This document shows positions 1-9,783 of a stretch of 64,000 nt of DNA, one piece after another. The notes under the pieces were generated by a model that searched no databases, had not been told where the DNA came from, and worked only from the letters and a program-made list of their open reading frames with translations. Origin of the DNA: Labrenzia sp. THAF82 (lineage in GTDB: Bacteria; Pseudomonadota; Alphaproteobacteria; Rhizobiales; Stappiaceae); the NCBI RefSeq assembly GCF_009363435.1, contig NZ_CP045354.1, positions 1,640,501-1,704,500 of the forward strand, in the 5' to 3' direction. Made by a program: the position numbers and the translations under genes. How positions within the stretch are numbered: the stretch's first letter is position 1; the number at the start of each line of letters is the position of its first letter.

Positions 1-3000
1 ATCAGAGCCATAACGACCGTAGACAGTGTCGTCTCCAGCGCCGGCATCAATGGTGTCATCGAGAGTAAAGCCGGAAATCAGATCATCACCGCTGGTCGAT
101 ACACCTTGCAGATAGTGTGCGATGAGATCGTCTGTCTCCCAGACCGTGCCATCTTGGAAATGGAACTCTTCAACCACATTGAAATCGAACGGTGCCAAGC
201 CTCTGTAGCCAACAACCGTGATGCTGTCGTTCGCATTTAGCGACAGTGTTAGATCAAGGTAGTGATCGTCAGTCCAGGAAATTGAGACGTCCGATGTCGA
301 GATCCCCGCGCCAAAAACAATCTTGTCCGTGTTGTCTATAAAGATCGAAACCTGTTCATCGAAGATCCGGTCGTGGCCGTAGCCTATGCCGAAGTGGTAG
401 GTGTCGCTGTATTCGCCGCCATAGTAGGTGTCGTTGCCCAATCCGCCGTCAAATACGTCTTCGGACGCGAACCCGTAAAGTGTGTCGTCTCCGTCTGTGC
501 CTGCGATCAGCTGCTGTTGAATTTCACCGATTGAAATCGTTGACCCGTCTGCAAATTCGAAATGCTCGATATCGAAATAGCGGTGACCAAAATTGTTATA
601 GAGGAACTGGCTTTGGATCGTCAGTTGGCTGCCGTCAGACAGAGTTGCGATCAGGTCATTTGAAGTCCCATTTCGCGACCAGGTGACGTCATTCGCAGTA
701 ACACCCGCACCGAAAAGCAGCTTGTCATTTTCGTTGCTGAAGACCGAAAGAAACTTGTCGTAGACGACGTCTTGTCCATAGCCAAAGCCGAAGTGGTAGG
801 TATCGTCTCCATCACCGCCATTCAAATAGTCGTTGCCGGCTCCGCCATCCAAGACATCATTCCGCCAGAAACCATTGATGGTGTCATCGCCGTTGGTCGA
901 TTGTAGGAAGTGATTGTAGATGTACTCCTGATCCCAGACTGTTCCATCTTCAAACTCGAAAGTCTCGATGGCGAAATAGTGATTCCCCGCGATATTGTCG
1001 CCAAGGAATTGGCGCAGGATTTTGAACTGGCTGCCGTCTGACAGTTTCACGGTCAGATCGGCACTGTCGCCTTCACGTTCCAGCGTCACATCGCTCTCGG
1101 TGACGCCTTCTCCGAATTTCACTTTATCGATGGTTTCAAAATTTAGGTCGAGGCTGGTTCCCTCATCGAATACGTCTGAACCGTATCCGAAGCCAAAGAC
1201 ATAGGTGTCATTCTTGTTGCCGCCGGAGAGGTAGTCGTCGCCAGCCCCACCATCGAGAATATCATCACGGGTGAAGCCATAGATCGTGTCGTCGCCGTCG
1301 GTCTTTGCGTCGGCGATCAGTTTGGCCATGATATGTTCGTTGTCGAAGCCTTGGCTTTCGCCATTGCCGTTCTCGAACTGGAAATACTCAATCCGGTCGA
1401 ACCAGAATTCTCCGCCAAGCGCGGTGACACCGAAGAACTGACCGTTGATCGTCAGGCTGTCGCCACTGGTCGTGTTGATGACAAGGGTGTTGCTGTCGCC
1501 ATCACGGTAAAAGGAGAGATCTGCGTATGACAGATCGGCACCGAAGATAACAATGTCTTCTCCGCGTGAGAGTACATCAACCTGTGCGTCATGGATTGTA
1601 TCGTGGCCATATCCGACGTTGAACAGATAGATATCCGTGTTGTCACCACCCTGCAAAAAGTCGTTGCCGGCACCGCCATCCATCAGATCGGCATGATCGG
1701 TTCCGATCAGGGTGTCATCGCTGTCGAGGGGGTTTGAGATGGCTGTTGCGATTTCGCCCATGCCCCAGACTTCGCCATTGGCGAAGACGATTTCCTCAAT
1801 CCCCTGAAACGGCCCAACAACGCCACCGAAGAGTGAATACTGCATGTCATGGAACTGGCCAACGACACGCACGCTGTCTCCAGTATCCGTGACGGTCAGG
1901 ATGAGGTCCTTGCCATCACGTGCGGCGGTAATTTGATCGGATGTCAGGTGGGCAAAGCGGATTGTGTCGAAATTGTCGGCGCTCTGCTCAAGATCGTTGA
2001 TGACGTCATTGCCGAAATTCTGGCCGAAGACAAAGACGTCGCTTCCGGTTTTGCTCTCCACCACGTCGTCGCCGGTGGACATATAAAAGATTTCGTTCTC
2101 GTCCGTGCCGGTGCGTGTACCCGATCCATAGTCAACGATATCCTGCGAGACTCCGAGGCTCTCGGCGGCCACCGCCAGGCTGACCGGCAGTCCAACGGTT
2201 TCATAGGCAGCCACCACATTGGTGAAGATGAAAGGCTCGGTAATGCGGTTGCCGCCAGGCCGGTCATAGTCCGAGAGCAGTATGTCGATCAGCGGTTTCC
2301 AGGCATCCAGCCAGTTTGCAGCGCCGGTTGCGTCTTGAGGTGCCGCTTCGAAGATCTTCTTGAAGAACGGGATCAGTTCAAAGTCGGTCGTCGGTGAGAA
2401 ACGGTCGGTTTCAACAGAGTATTCGACACCGTCAAAATACTGTTCCAGACCACCTTGCATCGCAAGGCGCAGCGCCAGCTGTTCAACCAGCAATTCGGTT
2501 CGGCCCAGAAGCGCGCCGAGGCCAGCGATAGCTGAACCGGTCAATGCTCCCGGATCATCGACCGGGATATTCTCGCCGAAATAGCGCTCGACGAAGTCAA
2601 GTTCAGCCGATGTGACGACTTCCCAGGCCACATTTGCACCGTTCACCGGATCTGCCAGAACCTCGTCATAGCTCGGGTAGTCGATTGTGTTGCCGTCAGC
2701 GTCGGTGATCGTGGTGCCACCTGCCAGTTTCCAATAGGTGACTGTGTCTTCCGACCCGTCCTCCAATGTGATTTGTTCGGTCACCTGGACAGCAAAATCC
2801 AGGACTTCCAGCTCGCCGCTAGCACGGCTGATCAGGACCGGCACGTCCGGATTGCTGCCGAAACCTTCTGCTGCAGGTGGTGCTTTCGCCCAGGCGTCTA
2901 GAATGTCGAAGGCACGCTCGGACAACACGTCGCGGTCAATGACATTCAGCGTTGGCAGAACGGCATTGATCGTTTGCGCCAGCGGACCGCCCGGGCCCTC

Positions 3001-6000
3001 CAGGGTGAGTGCCACCTGAAGGTCGGTCAGGACACCATGGCCTTTCAGCGCAGGCATATTGGCCGCAACATCAGCCGCAATGGTCGTATCGCCGGTATAG
3101 ACTGTGTCGTAATTGTTGATGCGGAATTCAATGTCGCCGACGGTGCCGGTGCTGCCGTCGCCGCGCGTAAAGCTTCCAGTGCGGGCCACCACATTCAGAG
3201 CGTTCTGGCTGCCGTCATCGGTCGCTGTCAGATCGATGGATGCAATATCAAGTTCAGATAGCGAGAAGAGTTCACCGGCATCGGTTTCAGCGTCTCTGTC
3301 CAGATCGCGCCAGATCCGAAGATCTGAATAGACCGCGTCCTGTGCGTCGATCTTGCCGTCGCCGTTGAGGTCATAGGCGGACAGTGCTTCAAAGCCGGAC
3401 TGCCCGACGCCGCCGAACAGCTCGTTGATATCGTCGATGGTACCGTTGGCATTCAGATCCAGCGTCAACAGGCCATCATCCGGCGCTACCCAGCCGCTAT
3501 GCTCGGCAAAGCCGTCGCCATCCATGTCGAACATGGGGCTGACGCCCGTCACCATGGAGGTCAGTTCCAGTCCGTCGCCGTCGAGGTCAAAGACAAGTGG
3601 ATCGACGCCGCCGACCGTTGCGCGGAACAGGATATCTTTCACCGACGTGACGATGAAACTCCACATGCTGGAGCCTTGTACGGAACCAATGGCACTGTCT
3701 TCGCCATCTGCAAGCCGCCACATTTTTGTTGAGTACTCGGCAAGGCGTATACCAGCTGTCAGCTCAGCAGGGTTACCTGAGATGGAGTTGTTGAAGTTCG
3801 CCGCATAGAGGAAACTCTGTTCATCACCATGCTTTGAGTCTTTATCTCCAATGAGAAGTTCACCAGCAGAGTTTACACCGAACTTCAAGAATCCAAACAA
3901 ACCGTAGTGGTAAGGGCTCTCGGAATCGACATGCTTTAGGTAGGAACCTGCAGCATTGTAAAAGCCATACGCGTAAATGCGATCGTAGCCATCGGCATCC
4001 GCAACTAGTGAGCCGCGTGCGTTCGTCAAATTAATTGAATCAATGTCGTCTGCACCGCCTGGGCCAGTGTAAATGACCGATCCCACCCCTGCGGCGCTCA
4101 ATTTGTCGTTCCCGGCGCCTAGATGGATCTCCGCCGCACCTTGACCATGCACTTCGTCATTGCCCGCGCCGGCATCAACAATCGCCTGGTTACGCTCAGC
4201 TTCGAAGGTAATGGGGTTTGCTGGGTCGCTAAGGTTGTTTACGAGTATAAAATCGTTTCCGGCTCCACCCGAAACTTCAATAGTGCCTCCTGCGATAGCA
4301 AGAATAAGATCTTCGCCTTCGCCCCCGTTTACCTTAATGTCAGTGTTTTCAATACTTCCAACGATACCTATTTCATCATCGCCGTCGCCCGCATTGACTT
4401 CAAAAGACACTTGGTCGGGTTGAAGAATGTTGATTATTCGATCGTTAGCATCTGTCAAATTGACGATTTCTACGTTTGAAAATGCCACCCCCTTCCTGGT
4501 GTCCTCAAACTCATTATTATTTTGTAGGTGATTGTCTATTTGCGTTTGAATTTGCTCATCTTCACCTGCTGCTGCAAGCGCGTCTTCAGCGTATTTCAAC
4601 AGGCGGTTTCCGTCGCTGAAGAAAAGTTCGGATTGGTCCAATCCGTCCACCCAAGGTGCGCGATCATCTCCGAGCGTATTGTTAAAGAGTTCGACGCCAT
4701 CAGGTTTGAAGAAACTTACGCTATCAGTTCCTTTCCCCATGTCGAACGTGAGACGCTGCAATTCGTCAGCGGGCAGGTCCCAAACATAAATCTGATCATC
4801 GAATTCCGACAATTCCACAAGGTTGACACTAAAGAGTTTATCGCCGCCAAATTCACTGTCTGCGGAGGTGAGTTCAACCCCTTTTTCTGAGCCCCCCGCG
4901 CCCGATTGCGAAGCTCCAATGACGCCTATCGCCGTCGCCACGCCGAGTTGATTTTCTGACTTAACAACGTCGTAGCCTTTTCCACCGTCGAGGGTGTCTG
5001 AGCCCTCACCACCAACAAGCGTGTCATTACCGCCGATTCCAAAAATGAAATCGTCTTCAGCGCCGCCACTAAGCTCATTGTCAAACTCATTTCCAATGAG
5101 CAAGTCGGCACCACTACCACCCGAAGCGTTTTCAATAATGACACCGTTCGCAATAGAATAACCACCTTTAATTGCTTCGTTACCAAGCCCTTGCCCATCT
5201 AGGACCTGACTAAAGTAACCACCGGAATGAACATTCGGGTCCTCTATCTCGCGTGTAAGGGTTGAATGCAGTTGAGCCCAAACAGCAGATTGCTTTAGAT
5301 CATCAATAACGTCTTGACCGGTTTGGTCCAGAGTCGTGTCAAGAGTCGCGTCGTTTAGGTTGATTAGTACTGAATTTGCACCGGAATAAACGATCTCATC
5401 GCTAACTTCATCATTGTTGACGTCCCAAATGGAGTAGTAGGCGCGGCCAATTGAAACGCTGCCGTCGTTCCCGTCGCGATCCAAAATTGGTACGCTGCCA
5501 TCTGCAGGAGCAAAAAGATTGTAAGTTGTTGATCCTTTGTGTGTGTCTGTGTCTTCGTCATAGAGCTCCTGCAAAGCCGCAATATCCAGGGCCATGGGGG
5601 TAACCGGCAGACCATGATCCGTATCCCAACCCACTCCGGGCGGAAGTGTGTAACTCGTCACGGTTTGTTTCATAGTGTACGGTTCAGGAAGACTGCGCCC
5701 GTTTCCACCAAGACTGATAGTTCCGTTGTGGGATTGATGGGGATGATCCAGCCCGAGTGCGTGTCCAAGCTCGTGAATGTACGTGAACAAACGCAAGCTT
5801 CCGCCACCTATCTCAGCCGTTTTACCCATAAAGGGATCATTCGTGTTGAAACCGATGACGCCTTCGGAAACACCAGACGTAGGCAATTGCGCTACGCCAA
5901 AACCATAACCTATGTCACCAACTATGTAGTTGGCATCAATGTTGTTATTGAAATCGAAGCTAATTTTCTCCGCATAGAGTGAAAGTATATCGGCTGCTTC

Positions 6001-6207
6001 TTCAATCTCAGATTGCCAAGTGGCGGAAACACTATTGCTACTTGGAAAGAAGAATCCTGGCAATGAATTTAGAAATCTATTGACCTCCGCGACATTGCTA
6101 CTTTCCAAAAAATTAATTTCGATGGTGCCTTTCCAAAGAGTATTTCCTTTAATTGGTAAAAGAAGAGCTTTGCTTGATGGATTTTGGGTGTCTGTTGTCG
6201 CGGGCAT
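1..6207 (-). CDS. Giant RTX exoprotein with serralysin-type M10 metallopeptidase head (3' end outside window)
   Basis: The frame is open from ATG (6205-6207) to the window edge, giving at least 2069 residues. Residues 145-155 read HELGHALGLDH, the HExxHxxGxxH zinc site of metzincins, and DIAALQELY follows as in serralysins. The Met-turn expected near residue 184 reads TVTSY, so Thr replaces the usual Met. Glycine/aspartate nonapeptides (GGxGxDxLxGG type) lie at about 361-413. A region at about 870-990 has acidic loops such as DLDGDGLEL, DLNANGTIDD and DLNGDGKIDAQD, resembling EF-hands. Residues from about 1380 to the edge hold at least five modules, each an RTX patch (DDTYxFGxGYG) followed by a haemolysin-related segment (FEFxDGTVW). 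No N-terminal signal peptide is seen, so secretion is probably type I, but no transporter gene is in the window. Enzymatic activity is uncertain because of the Met-turn change. It could be an adhesin or matrix protein rather than a protease. Confidence 0.85.
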   Translation of the reverse strand, partial: MPATTDTQNPSSKALLLPIKGNTLWKGTIEINFLESSNVAEVNRFLNSLPGFFFPSSNSVSATWQSEIEEAADILSLYAEKISFDFNNNIDANYIVGDIGYGFGVAQLPTSGVSEGVIGFNTNDPFMGKTAEIGGGSLRLFTYIHELGHALGLDHPHQSHNGTISLGGNGRSLPEPYTMKQTVTSYTLPPGVGWDTDHGLPVTPMALDIAALQELYDEDTDTHKGSTTYNLFAPADGSVPILDRDGNDGSVSIGRAYYSIWDVNNDEVSDEIVYSGANSVLINLNDATLDTTLDQTGQDVIDDLKQSAVWAQLHSTLTREIEDPNVHSGGYFSQVLDGQGLGNEAIKGGYSIANGVIIENASGGSGADLLIGNEFDNELSGGAEDDFIFGIGGNDTLVGGEGSDTLDGGKGYDVVKSENQLGVATAIGVIGASQSGAGGSEKGVELTSADSEFGGDKLFSVNLVELSEFDDQIYVWDLPADELQRLTFDMGKGTDSVSFFKPDGVELFNNTLGDDRAPWVDGLDQSELFFSDGNRLLKYAEDALAAAGEDEQIQTQIDNHLQNNNEFEDTRKGVAFSNVEIVNLTDANDRIINILQPDQVSFEVNAGDGDDEIGIVGSIENTDIKVNGGEGEDLILAIAGGTIEVSGGAGNDFILVNNLSDPANPITFEAERNQAIVDAGAGNDEVHGQGAAEIHLGAGNDKLSAAGVGSVIYTGPGGADDIDSINLTNARGSLVADADGYDRIYAYGFYNAAGSYLKHVDSESPYHYGLFGFLKFGVNSAGELLIGDKDSKHGDEQSFLYAANFNNSISGNPAELTAGIRLAEYSTKMWRLADGEDSAIGSVQGSSMWSFIVTSVKDILFRATVGGVDPLVFDLDGDGLELTSMVTGVSPMFDMDGDGFAEHSGWVAPDDGLLTLDLNANGTIDDINELFGGVGQSGFEALSAYDLNGDGKIDAQDAVYSDLRIWRDLDRDAETDAGELFSLSELDIASIDLTATDDGSQNALNVVARTGSFTRGDGSTGTVGDIEFRINNYDTVYTGDTTIAADVAANMPALKGHGVLTDLQVALTLEGPGGPLAQTINAVLPTLNVIDRDVLSERAFDILDAWAKAPPAAEGFGSNPDVPVLISRASGELEVLDFAVQVTEQITLEDGSEDTVTYWKLAGGTTITDADGNTIDYPSYDEVLADPVNGANVAWEVVTSAELDFVERYFGENIPVDDPGALTGSAIAGLGALLGRTELLVEQLALRLAMQGGLEQYFDGVEYSVETDRFSPTTDFELIPFFKKIFEAAPQDATGAANWLDAWKPLIDILLSDYDRPGGNRITEPFIFTNVVAAYETVGLPVSLAVAAESLGVSQDIVDYGSGTRTGTDENEIFYMSTGDDVVESKTGSDVFVFGQNFGNDVINDLEQSADNFDTIRFAHLTSDQITAARDGKDLILTVTDTGDSVRVVGQFHDMQYSLFGGVVGPFQGIEEIVFANGEVWGMGEIATAISNPLDSDDTLIGTDHADLMDGGAGNDFLQGGDNTDIYLFNVGYGHDTIHDAQVDVLSRGEDIVIFGADLSYADLSFYRDGDSNTLVINTTSGDSLTINGQFFGVTALGGEFWFDRIEYFQFENGNGESQGFDNEHIMAKLIADAKTDGDDTIYGFTRDDILDGGAGDDYLSGGNKNDTYVFGFGYGSDVFDEGTSLDLNFETIDKVKFGEGVTESDVTLEREGDSADLTVKLSDGSQFKILRQFLGDNIAGNHYFAIETFEFEDGTVWDQEYIYNHFLQSTNGDDTINGFWRNDVLDGGAGNDYLNGGDGDDTYHFGFGYGQDVVYDKFLSVFSNENDKLLFGAGVTANDVTWSRNGTSNDLIATLSDGSQLTIQSQFLYNNFGHRYFDIEHFEFADGSTISIGEIQQQLIAGTDGDDTLYGFASEDVFDGGLGNDTYYGGEYSDTYHFGIGYGHDRIFDEQVSIFIDNTDKIVFGAGISTSDVSISWTDDHYLDLTLSLNANDSITVVGYRGLAPFDFNVVEEFHFQDGTVWETDDLIAHYLQGVSTSGDDLISGFTLDDTIDAGAGDDTVYGRYGSD

Positions 6208-6208
6208 G

Positions 6209-6799
6209 TTAGTCTCCAGCACTTACTTTCAAGGCATAAGAATTTGCTTGCTTAACAAAGTCTGCGAAATCAGTTGCGTTGGTTATTTTCACAAATAGAA
6301 ATTCACCGTTTGCCGGGTTTGGAACCCATGTGTCGCCATTATCCCATTGGATAAAAAGTAAATTTTGTTCATTTTTTAAGTAAAATACTTTAGAAAAGCA
6401 TGTTTCTTCCATTAATTCGTTAAGCATTTCGGGTGAGAAAAGACCCATTGCAACAGCATTTAAAAATTCTTTCCTTTCTTTTTGACTTTTGAATCTACAA
6501 ATACCTGGAAATTTTACTTCAGCAGCATAGAGTATTTCGGACACAACGAACAAATTCTCTGAGTTTTCCAGCGGGGGATAAATTTCATCTATTCCGTTAG
6601 TGTCCTGGCCGCCAATCATTCCAAGTAATTCTGCTGAATGATTTTTGACGACGTCTTCTAAGGTATGTATTTCATTACTGCTTCGGGCAAAAGTAATATT
6701 GATATTTATTGCCAATAAAATCACCGTCAAAATTGAAGTAAAGGGAGGTTTATTGTGAGGAAGAAGTATAATTTTACCAATTTTACATGAAAGAAACAT
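6209..6799 (-). CDS. Small secreted or membrane-anchored protein of unknown function upstream of the RTX metallopeptidase
   Basis: This 196-residue ORF starts at ATG 6797-6799, five bases after a perfect AGGAGGT (6805-6811). A longer in-frame start at 6922 lacks such a site. The N-terminus has a basic stretch and then a hydrophobic run (ILTVILLAI) ending near ITFA-RSS, which looks like a signal peptide or uncleaved anchor. The mature part is mildly acidic with two cysteines (GICRF and EETCF) that could pair. I do not recognise the family. The stop codon is one base from the RTX gene start, so the two are almost certainly co-transcribed and translationally coupled. The DNA is clearly more AT-rich than most neighbours, hinting at foreign origin. 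By analogy with aprA/aprI the product could be a protease inhibitor or secretion partner, but no sequence similarity supports this. Confidence 0.6.
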   Translation of the reverse strand: MFLSCKIGKIILLPHNKPPFTSILTVILLAININITFARSSNEIHTLEDVVKNHSAELLGMIGGQDTNGIDEIYPPLENSENLFVVSEILYAAEVKFPGICRFKSQKERKEFLNAVAMGLFSPEMLNELMEETCFSKVFYLKNEQNLLFIQWDNGDTWVPNPANGEFLFVKITNATDFADFVKQANSYALKVSAGD

Positions 6800-7488
6800 G
6801 AAATACCTCCTCAGTGTATCTCTTAGACTTAACTTGTGTATTGCGAAAAGGACAGTCCACGACAGTCTTGCTGTTCTTCCAAGTCTTTTCGACGTACCAG
6901 CAGTTGGTAACGGGCCAGTCAAGACCCAGTTTTCGAACTAGAAATGCCACAGTCGCCTCTAAAATTGCCTCAGAGAATAGCGAAGAGCCGAAGAAGAAAT
7001 CTCTATCAAAACAGCCCCCGCTGTTTCCGGATGTTCGTCAATAAGTTGTGTTTCTGAGTGCACGGTTGCACTTGTTGAGCGGGTTGTAAATATTAAAATA
7101 TACGCACTTTATGATTGTTGTTGGACGGTCATGATTATCAAAATTGGCGAATTTCCGGAGTTTTCAAGAGTTGAATTTTTCAACCTTACGTAGCGTCGTT
7201 AAGAGGTTGGCTCATCCCTCATAATTCACTTTTCTTTCTTCTAGGTTTGATTGAGAGCTTTGTCAGGCGCTGCCCTCGCTTGTTCTGGCCCAACTTTCCA
7301 TGGTGCTCCGTTTCCACGGATACCCCTTGTCCAAAACATTCGGTGGTCAAGACCATGTCTGTGGTTGAGCAGTGGATTAAAATAATTCAATCTTATAAAT
7401 TTCAAGCTTGAAATAACTGTGAGCTGAGCTACGTTAACTCGTATCGATCCGTGGCGCGGGAGCGCTCGAAACTCGGGAGGTGCGATCA
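6800..7488. other. AT-rich intergenic region between divergent transcription units
   Basis: No convincing gene was found in these 689 bases. Short ORFs on both strands lack ribosome sites and known motifs. Two inverted repeats stand out: AGTGCA-CGGT-TGCACT at 7057-7072 and the perfect palindrome at 7399-7414, listed separately. The region must contain promoters for the leftward RTX unit and the rightward tryptophan/anthranilate operon. Confidence 0.6.
7399..7414. promoter_or_regulatory. Perfect 16-bp palindrome, candidate MarR operator of the anthraniloyl-CoA operon
   Basis: ATTTCAAGCTTGAAAT is its own reverse complement and lies 74 bases before the first gene of the operon, next to a TATAAA-like element. 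MarR proteins usually bind palindromes of this length, and the operon encodes one at 10520-10993. Binding is inferred from position and symmetry. Confidence 0.5.
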
Positions 7489-9783
7489 ATGCGGGTGGCG
7501 TGTTTGGGCGGTGGGCCTGCCGGGCTCTATTTTGCCATTTCGATGAAGCTTCGCGATCCTTCGCACGAGATCGTAGTCGTTGAGCGCAACCGGGCGAGCG
7601 ACACGTTTGGCTGGGGTGTCGTGCTGTCGGACGATGCGCTGGAAAACCTGGCAACGAATGACCCGAAAAGCGCTGAAGCCATACGCGATCACTTTGCCTA
7701 TTGGGACGATATCGCCGTGGTCCATGACGGCGTGCGCACAGTCTCCGGCGGTCACGGTTTTGCCGGGATCGGCCGCATGCAGATGCTGCTTCTGCTTCAG
7801 GAGCGGGCGCGTGAACTGGGTGTCAAACTGCTCTTTGAGACGCCGTTTGACGATATTGAAAGCTATCGCCGCGACTATGATCTGGTCGTCGGCTGCGACG
7901 GCATCAATTCCAGTGTGCGCAGCGCCTATGCGGAGCATTTCAAGCCGGAAATCGATACCAGAAAGTGCAAGTTCGTCTGGCTTGGCACGCACCAAAAATT
8001 CGACGACGCCTTTACCTTTATCTTCGAGAAGACCGAGCACGGCTGGATCTGGGCGCATGCCTACCAGTTCGATGATGAGACGGCGACTTTCATTGTCGAG
8101 TGTACCGAGGAAACCTACGCCAATTTCGGCTTTGACGGGATGTCGAAAGAAGAGATCGTCGAAACTTGCCGGAAGACCTTCGAGGCGCATCTTGGCGGGC
8201 ATAAGCTGATGTCGAATGCCGACCATCTGCGCGGGTCGGCGGTCTGGATCAACTTCCCGAGGGTGCTTTGCGAAAAGTGGCACCACGGCAATGTCGTTCT
8301 ATTGGGTGATGCGTCCGCAACGGCGCATTTTTCCATCGGGTCCGGGTCACGGCTTGCCTTTGACAGCGCCATTGCGCTGGCCGATCTCATTCACAGCGAA
8401 CCGACCCTTGAAAAAGCCTTCGAACGCTATCAGGAAGAGCGGCGGCTGGAAGTGCTGCGGCTTCAGTCCGCAGCGCGCAATTCGCTTGAATGGTTTGAGG
8501 ATGTCGAGCGCTATCTCGATCTTGACCCGGTGCAGTTCAATTATTCGCTTTTGACGCGCTCGCAGCGTATCTCGCACGAGAACCTGCGCCTGCGTGATCC
8601 GGACTGGTTGCGTTCGGCTGAGAAGTGGTTTCAGCATGCATCCGGTGTTCCGGACAATGCGCCGGTGCGCGCACCGATGTTTGCGCCGTTCCGTCTGCGC
8701 CAGATGGAGCTGAAGAACCGGATCGTTGTGTCGCCCATGGCGCAGTATAAGGCCGTCGACGGCAGCCCGACAGACTGGCACCTGATCCATTATGGCGAGC
8801 GCGCGAAAGGCGGCGCCGGTCTCGTCTACACCGAAATGACCTGTGTTTCAGAAACGGGCCGGATTACGCCGGGCTGTCCAGGTCTTTATGCGCCGGAACA
8901 CGAGGCTGCCTGGAAGCGTCTGGTGGATTTCGTGCATGGCGAGACCGAGGCCAGGATCTGTTGCCAGATCGGTCATTCAGGCCGCAAGGGCTCCACCAAT
9001 ATCGGCTGGGAGGGCATGGACAAGCCCTTGGCGTCCGGCAACTGGGATCTTGTATCGGCATCGGCGCTCGCCTGGTCTGAAGAAAATGCTGTGCCGCGCG
9101 AAGCGACCGAAGCCGATATGGAGGCGATCAAGTCAGAATTTGTTGCCGCAGCCGAGATGGCGGAGCGGGCAGGGTTCGACATGATTGAGCTGCATGCCGC
9201 CCATGGCTATCTGCTGTCTTCGTTCATATCGCCGCTCTCCAACATTCGGACGGATGACTATGGCGGCAGCCTGGAAAACCGGCTGCGTTATCCGCTTGAG
9301 GTCTTCCACGCAATGCGCCGCGTCTGGCCTGAACACAAGCCGATGTCCGTGCGCATTTCCGCAAGTGACTGGGCCGGCGAGGACGGGGTAACACCGGAAG
9401 AAGCCGTCGAGATTGCACGCGCTTTTCAGCAAGCAGGCGCAGATCTGATCGACGTCTCCGCAGGTCAGACCAGCACGGAGGCAAAGCCGGTTTACGGGCG
9501 CATGTTCCAGACGCCGTTTTCCGACCGAATCCGCAATGAGGCGGGCATTACCACGATGGCGGTCGGCAACATTTATGAGGCCGATCATGCAAACTCGATC
9601 CTGATGGCGGGACGTGCTGATTTGATCGCCATCGGCAGACCGCATCTGGCCGATCCCTATTGGACCTTGCATGAAGGCGCGAAGATCGGTGACCGGCAGG
9701 CCGTCTGGCAGCCACCTTATCTTGCCGGGCGCGATCAGGCCTGGCGGCTTGCGGACCGTGAAGCAGAGGCAATCCGGGTATGA
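7489..9783 (+). CDS. Anthraniloyl-CoA (2-aminobenzoyl-CoA) monooxygenase/reductase, two-domain flavoprotein
   Basis: The 764-residue product joins two enzymes. The N-terminal half is an FAD aromatic hydroxylase (GGGPAG at residues 7-12; [14 protein letters not shown] as the second FAD motif). The C-terminal half, from about residue 385, is an Old Yellow Enzyme/NADH:flavin oxidoreductase domain ([36 protein letters not shown]). This fusion is known from 2-aminobenzoyl-CoA monooxygenase/reductase of Azoarcus, which hydroxylates and reduces the ring of anthraniloyl-CoA. Salicylyl-CoA 5-hydroxylases share the architecture and are the main alternative. Kynureninase and an aminobenzoate-CoA ligase-like gene in the operon favour anthraniloyl-CoA. 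ATG 7489 is preferred over GTG 7480 because GGGAGG lies eight bases before it. The stop overlaps the next start as ATGA. Confidence 0.88.
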   Translation: MRVACLGGGPAGLYFAISMKLRDPSHEIVVVERNRASDTFGWGVVLSDDALENLATNDPKSAEAIRDHFAYWDDIAVVHDGVRTVSGGHGFAGIGRMQMLLLLQERARELGVKLLFETPFDDIESYRRDYDLVVGCDGINSSVRSAYAEHFKPEIDTRKCKFVWLGTHQKFDDAFTFIFEKTEHGWIWAHAYQFDDETATFIVECTEETYANFGFDGMSKEEIVETCRKTFEAHLGGHKLMSNADHLRGSAVWINFPRVLCEKWHHGNVVLLGDASATAHFSIGSGSRLAFDSAIALADLIHSEPTLEKAFERYQEERRLEVLRLQSAARNSLEWFEDVERYLDLDPVQFNYSLLTRSQRISHENLRLRDPDWLRSAEKWFQHASGVPDNAPVRAPMFAPFRLRQMELKNRIVVSPMAQYKAVDGSPTDWHLIHYGERAKGGAGLVYTEMTCVSETGRITPGCPGLYAPEHEAAWKRLVDFVHGETEARICCQIGHSGRKGSTNIGWEGMDKPLASGNWDLVSASALAWSEENAVPREATEADMEAIKSEFVAAAEMAERAGFDMIELHAAHGYLLSSFISPLSNIRTDDYGGSLENRLRYPLEVFHAMRRVWPEHKPMSVRISASDWAGEDGVTPEEAVEIARAFQQAGADLIDVSAGQTSTEAKPVYGRMFQTPFSDRIRNEAGITTMAVGNIYEADHANSILMAGRADLIAIGRPHLADPYWTLHEGAKIGDRQAVWQPPYLAGRDQAWRLADREAEAIRV

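Noticed and set aside
1..2100. Regularly spaced similar DNA segments that might suggest CRISPR or a DNA repeat array
   Set aside because: The similarity is at protein level: repeated RTX and haemolysin-related modules about 350-400 bases long, with diverged DNA.
1849..2397. 182-residue plus-strand ORF inside the RTX gene
   Set aside because: It is antisense to the continuous minus-strand RTX frame, whose repeats give clear protein motifs. No ribosome site or known domain.
6814..7044. 76-residue plus-strand ORF
   Set aside because: No ribosome site, no known motif, and it overlaps the start region of the well-supported minus-strand gene.
7241..7654. 137-residue minus-strand ORF
   Set aside because: Mostly antisense to the monooxygenase/reductase gene, low-complexity basic and proline-rich composition.
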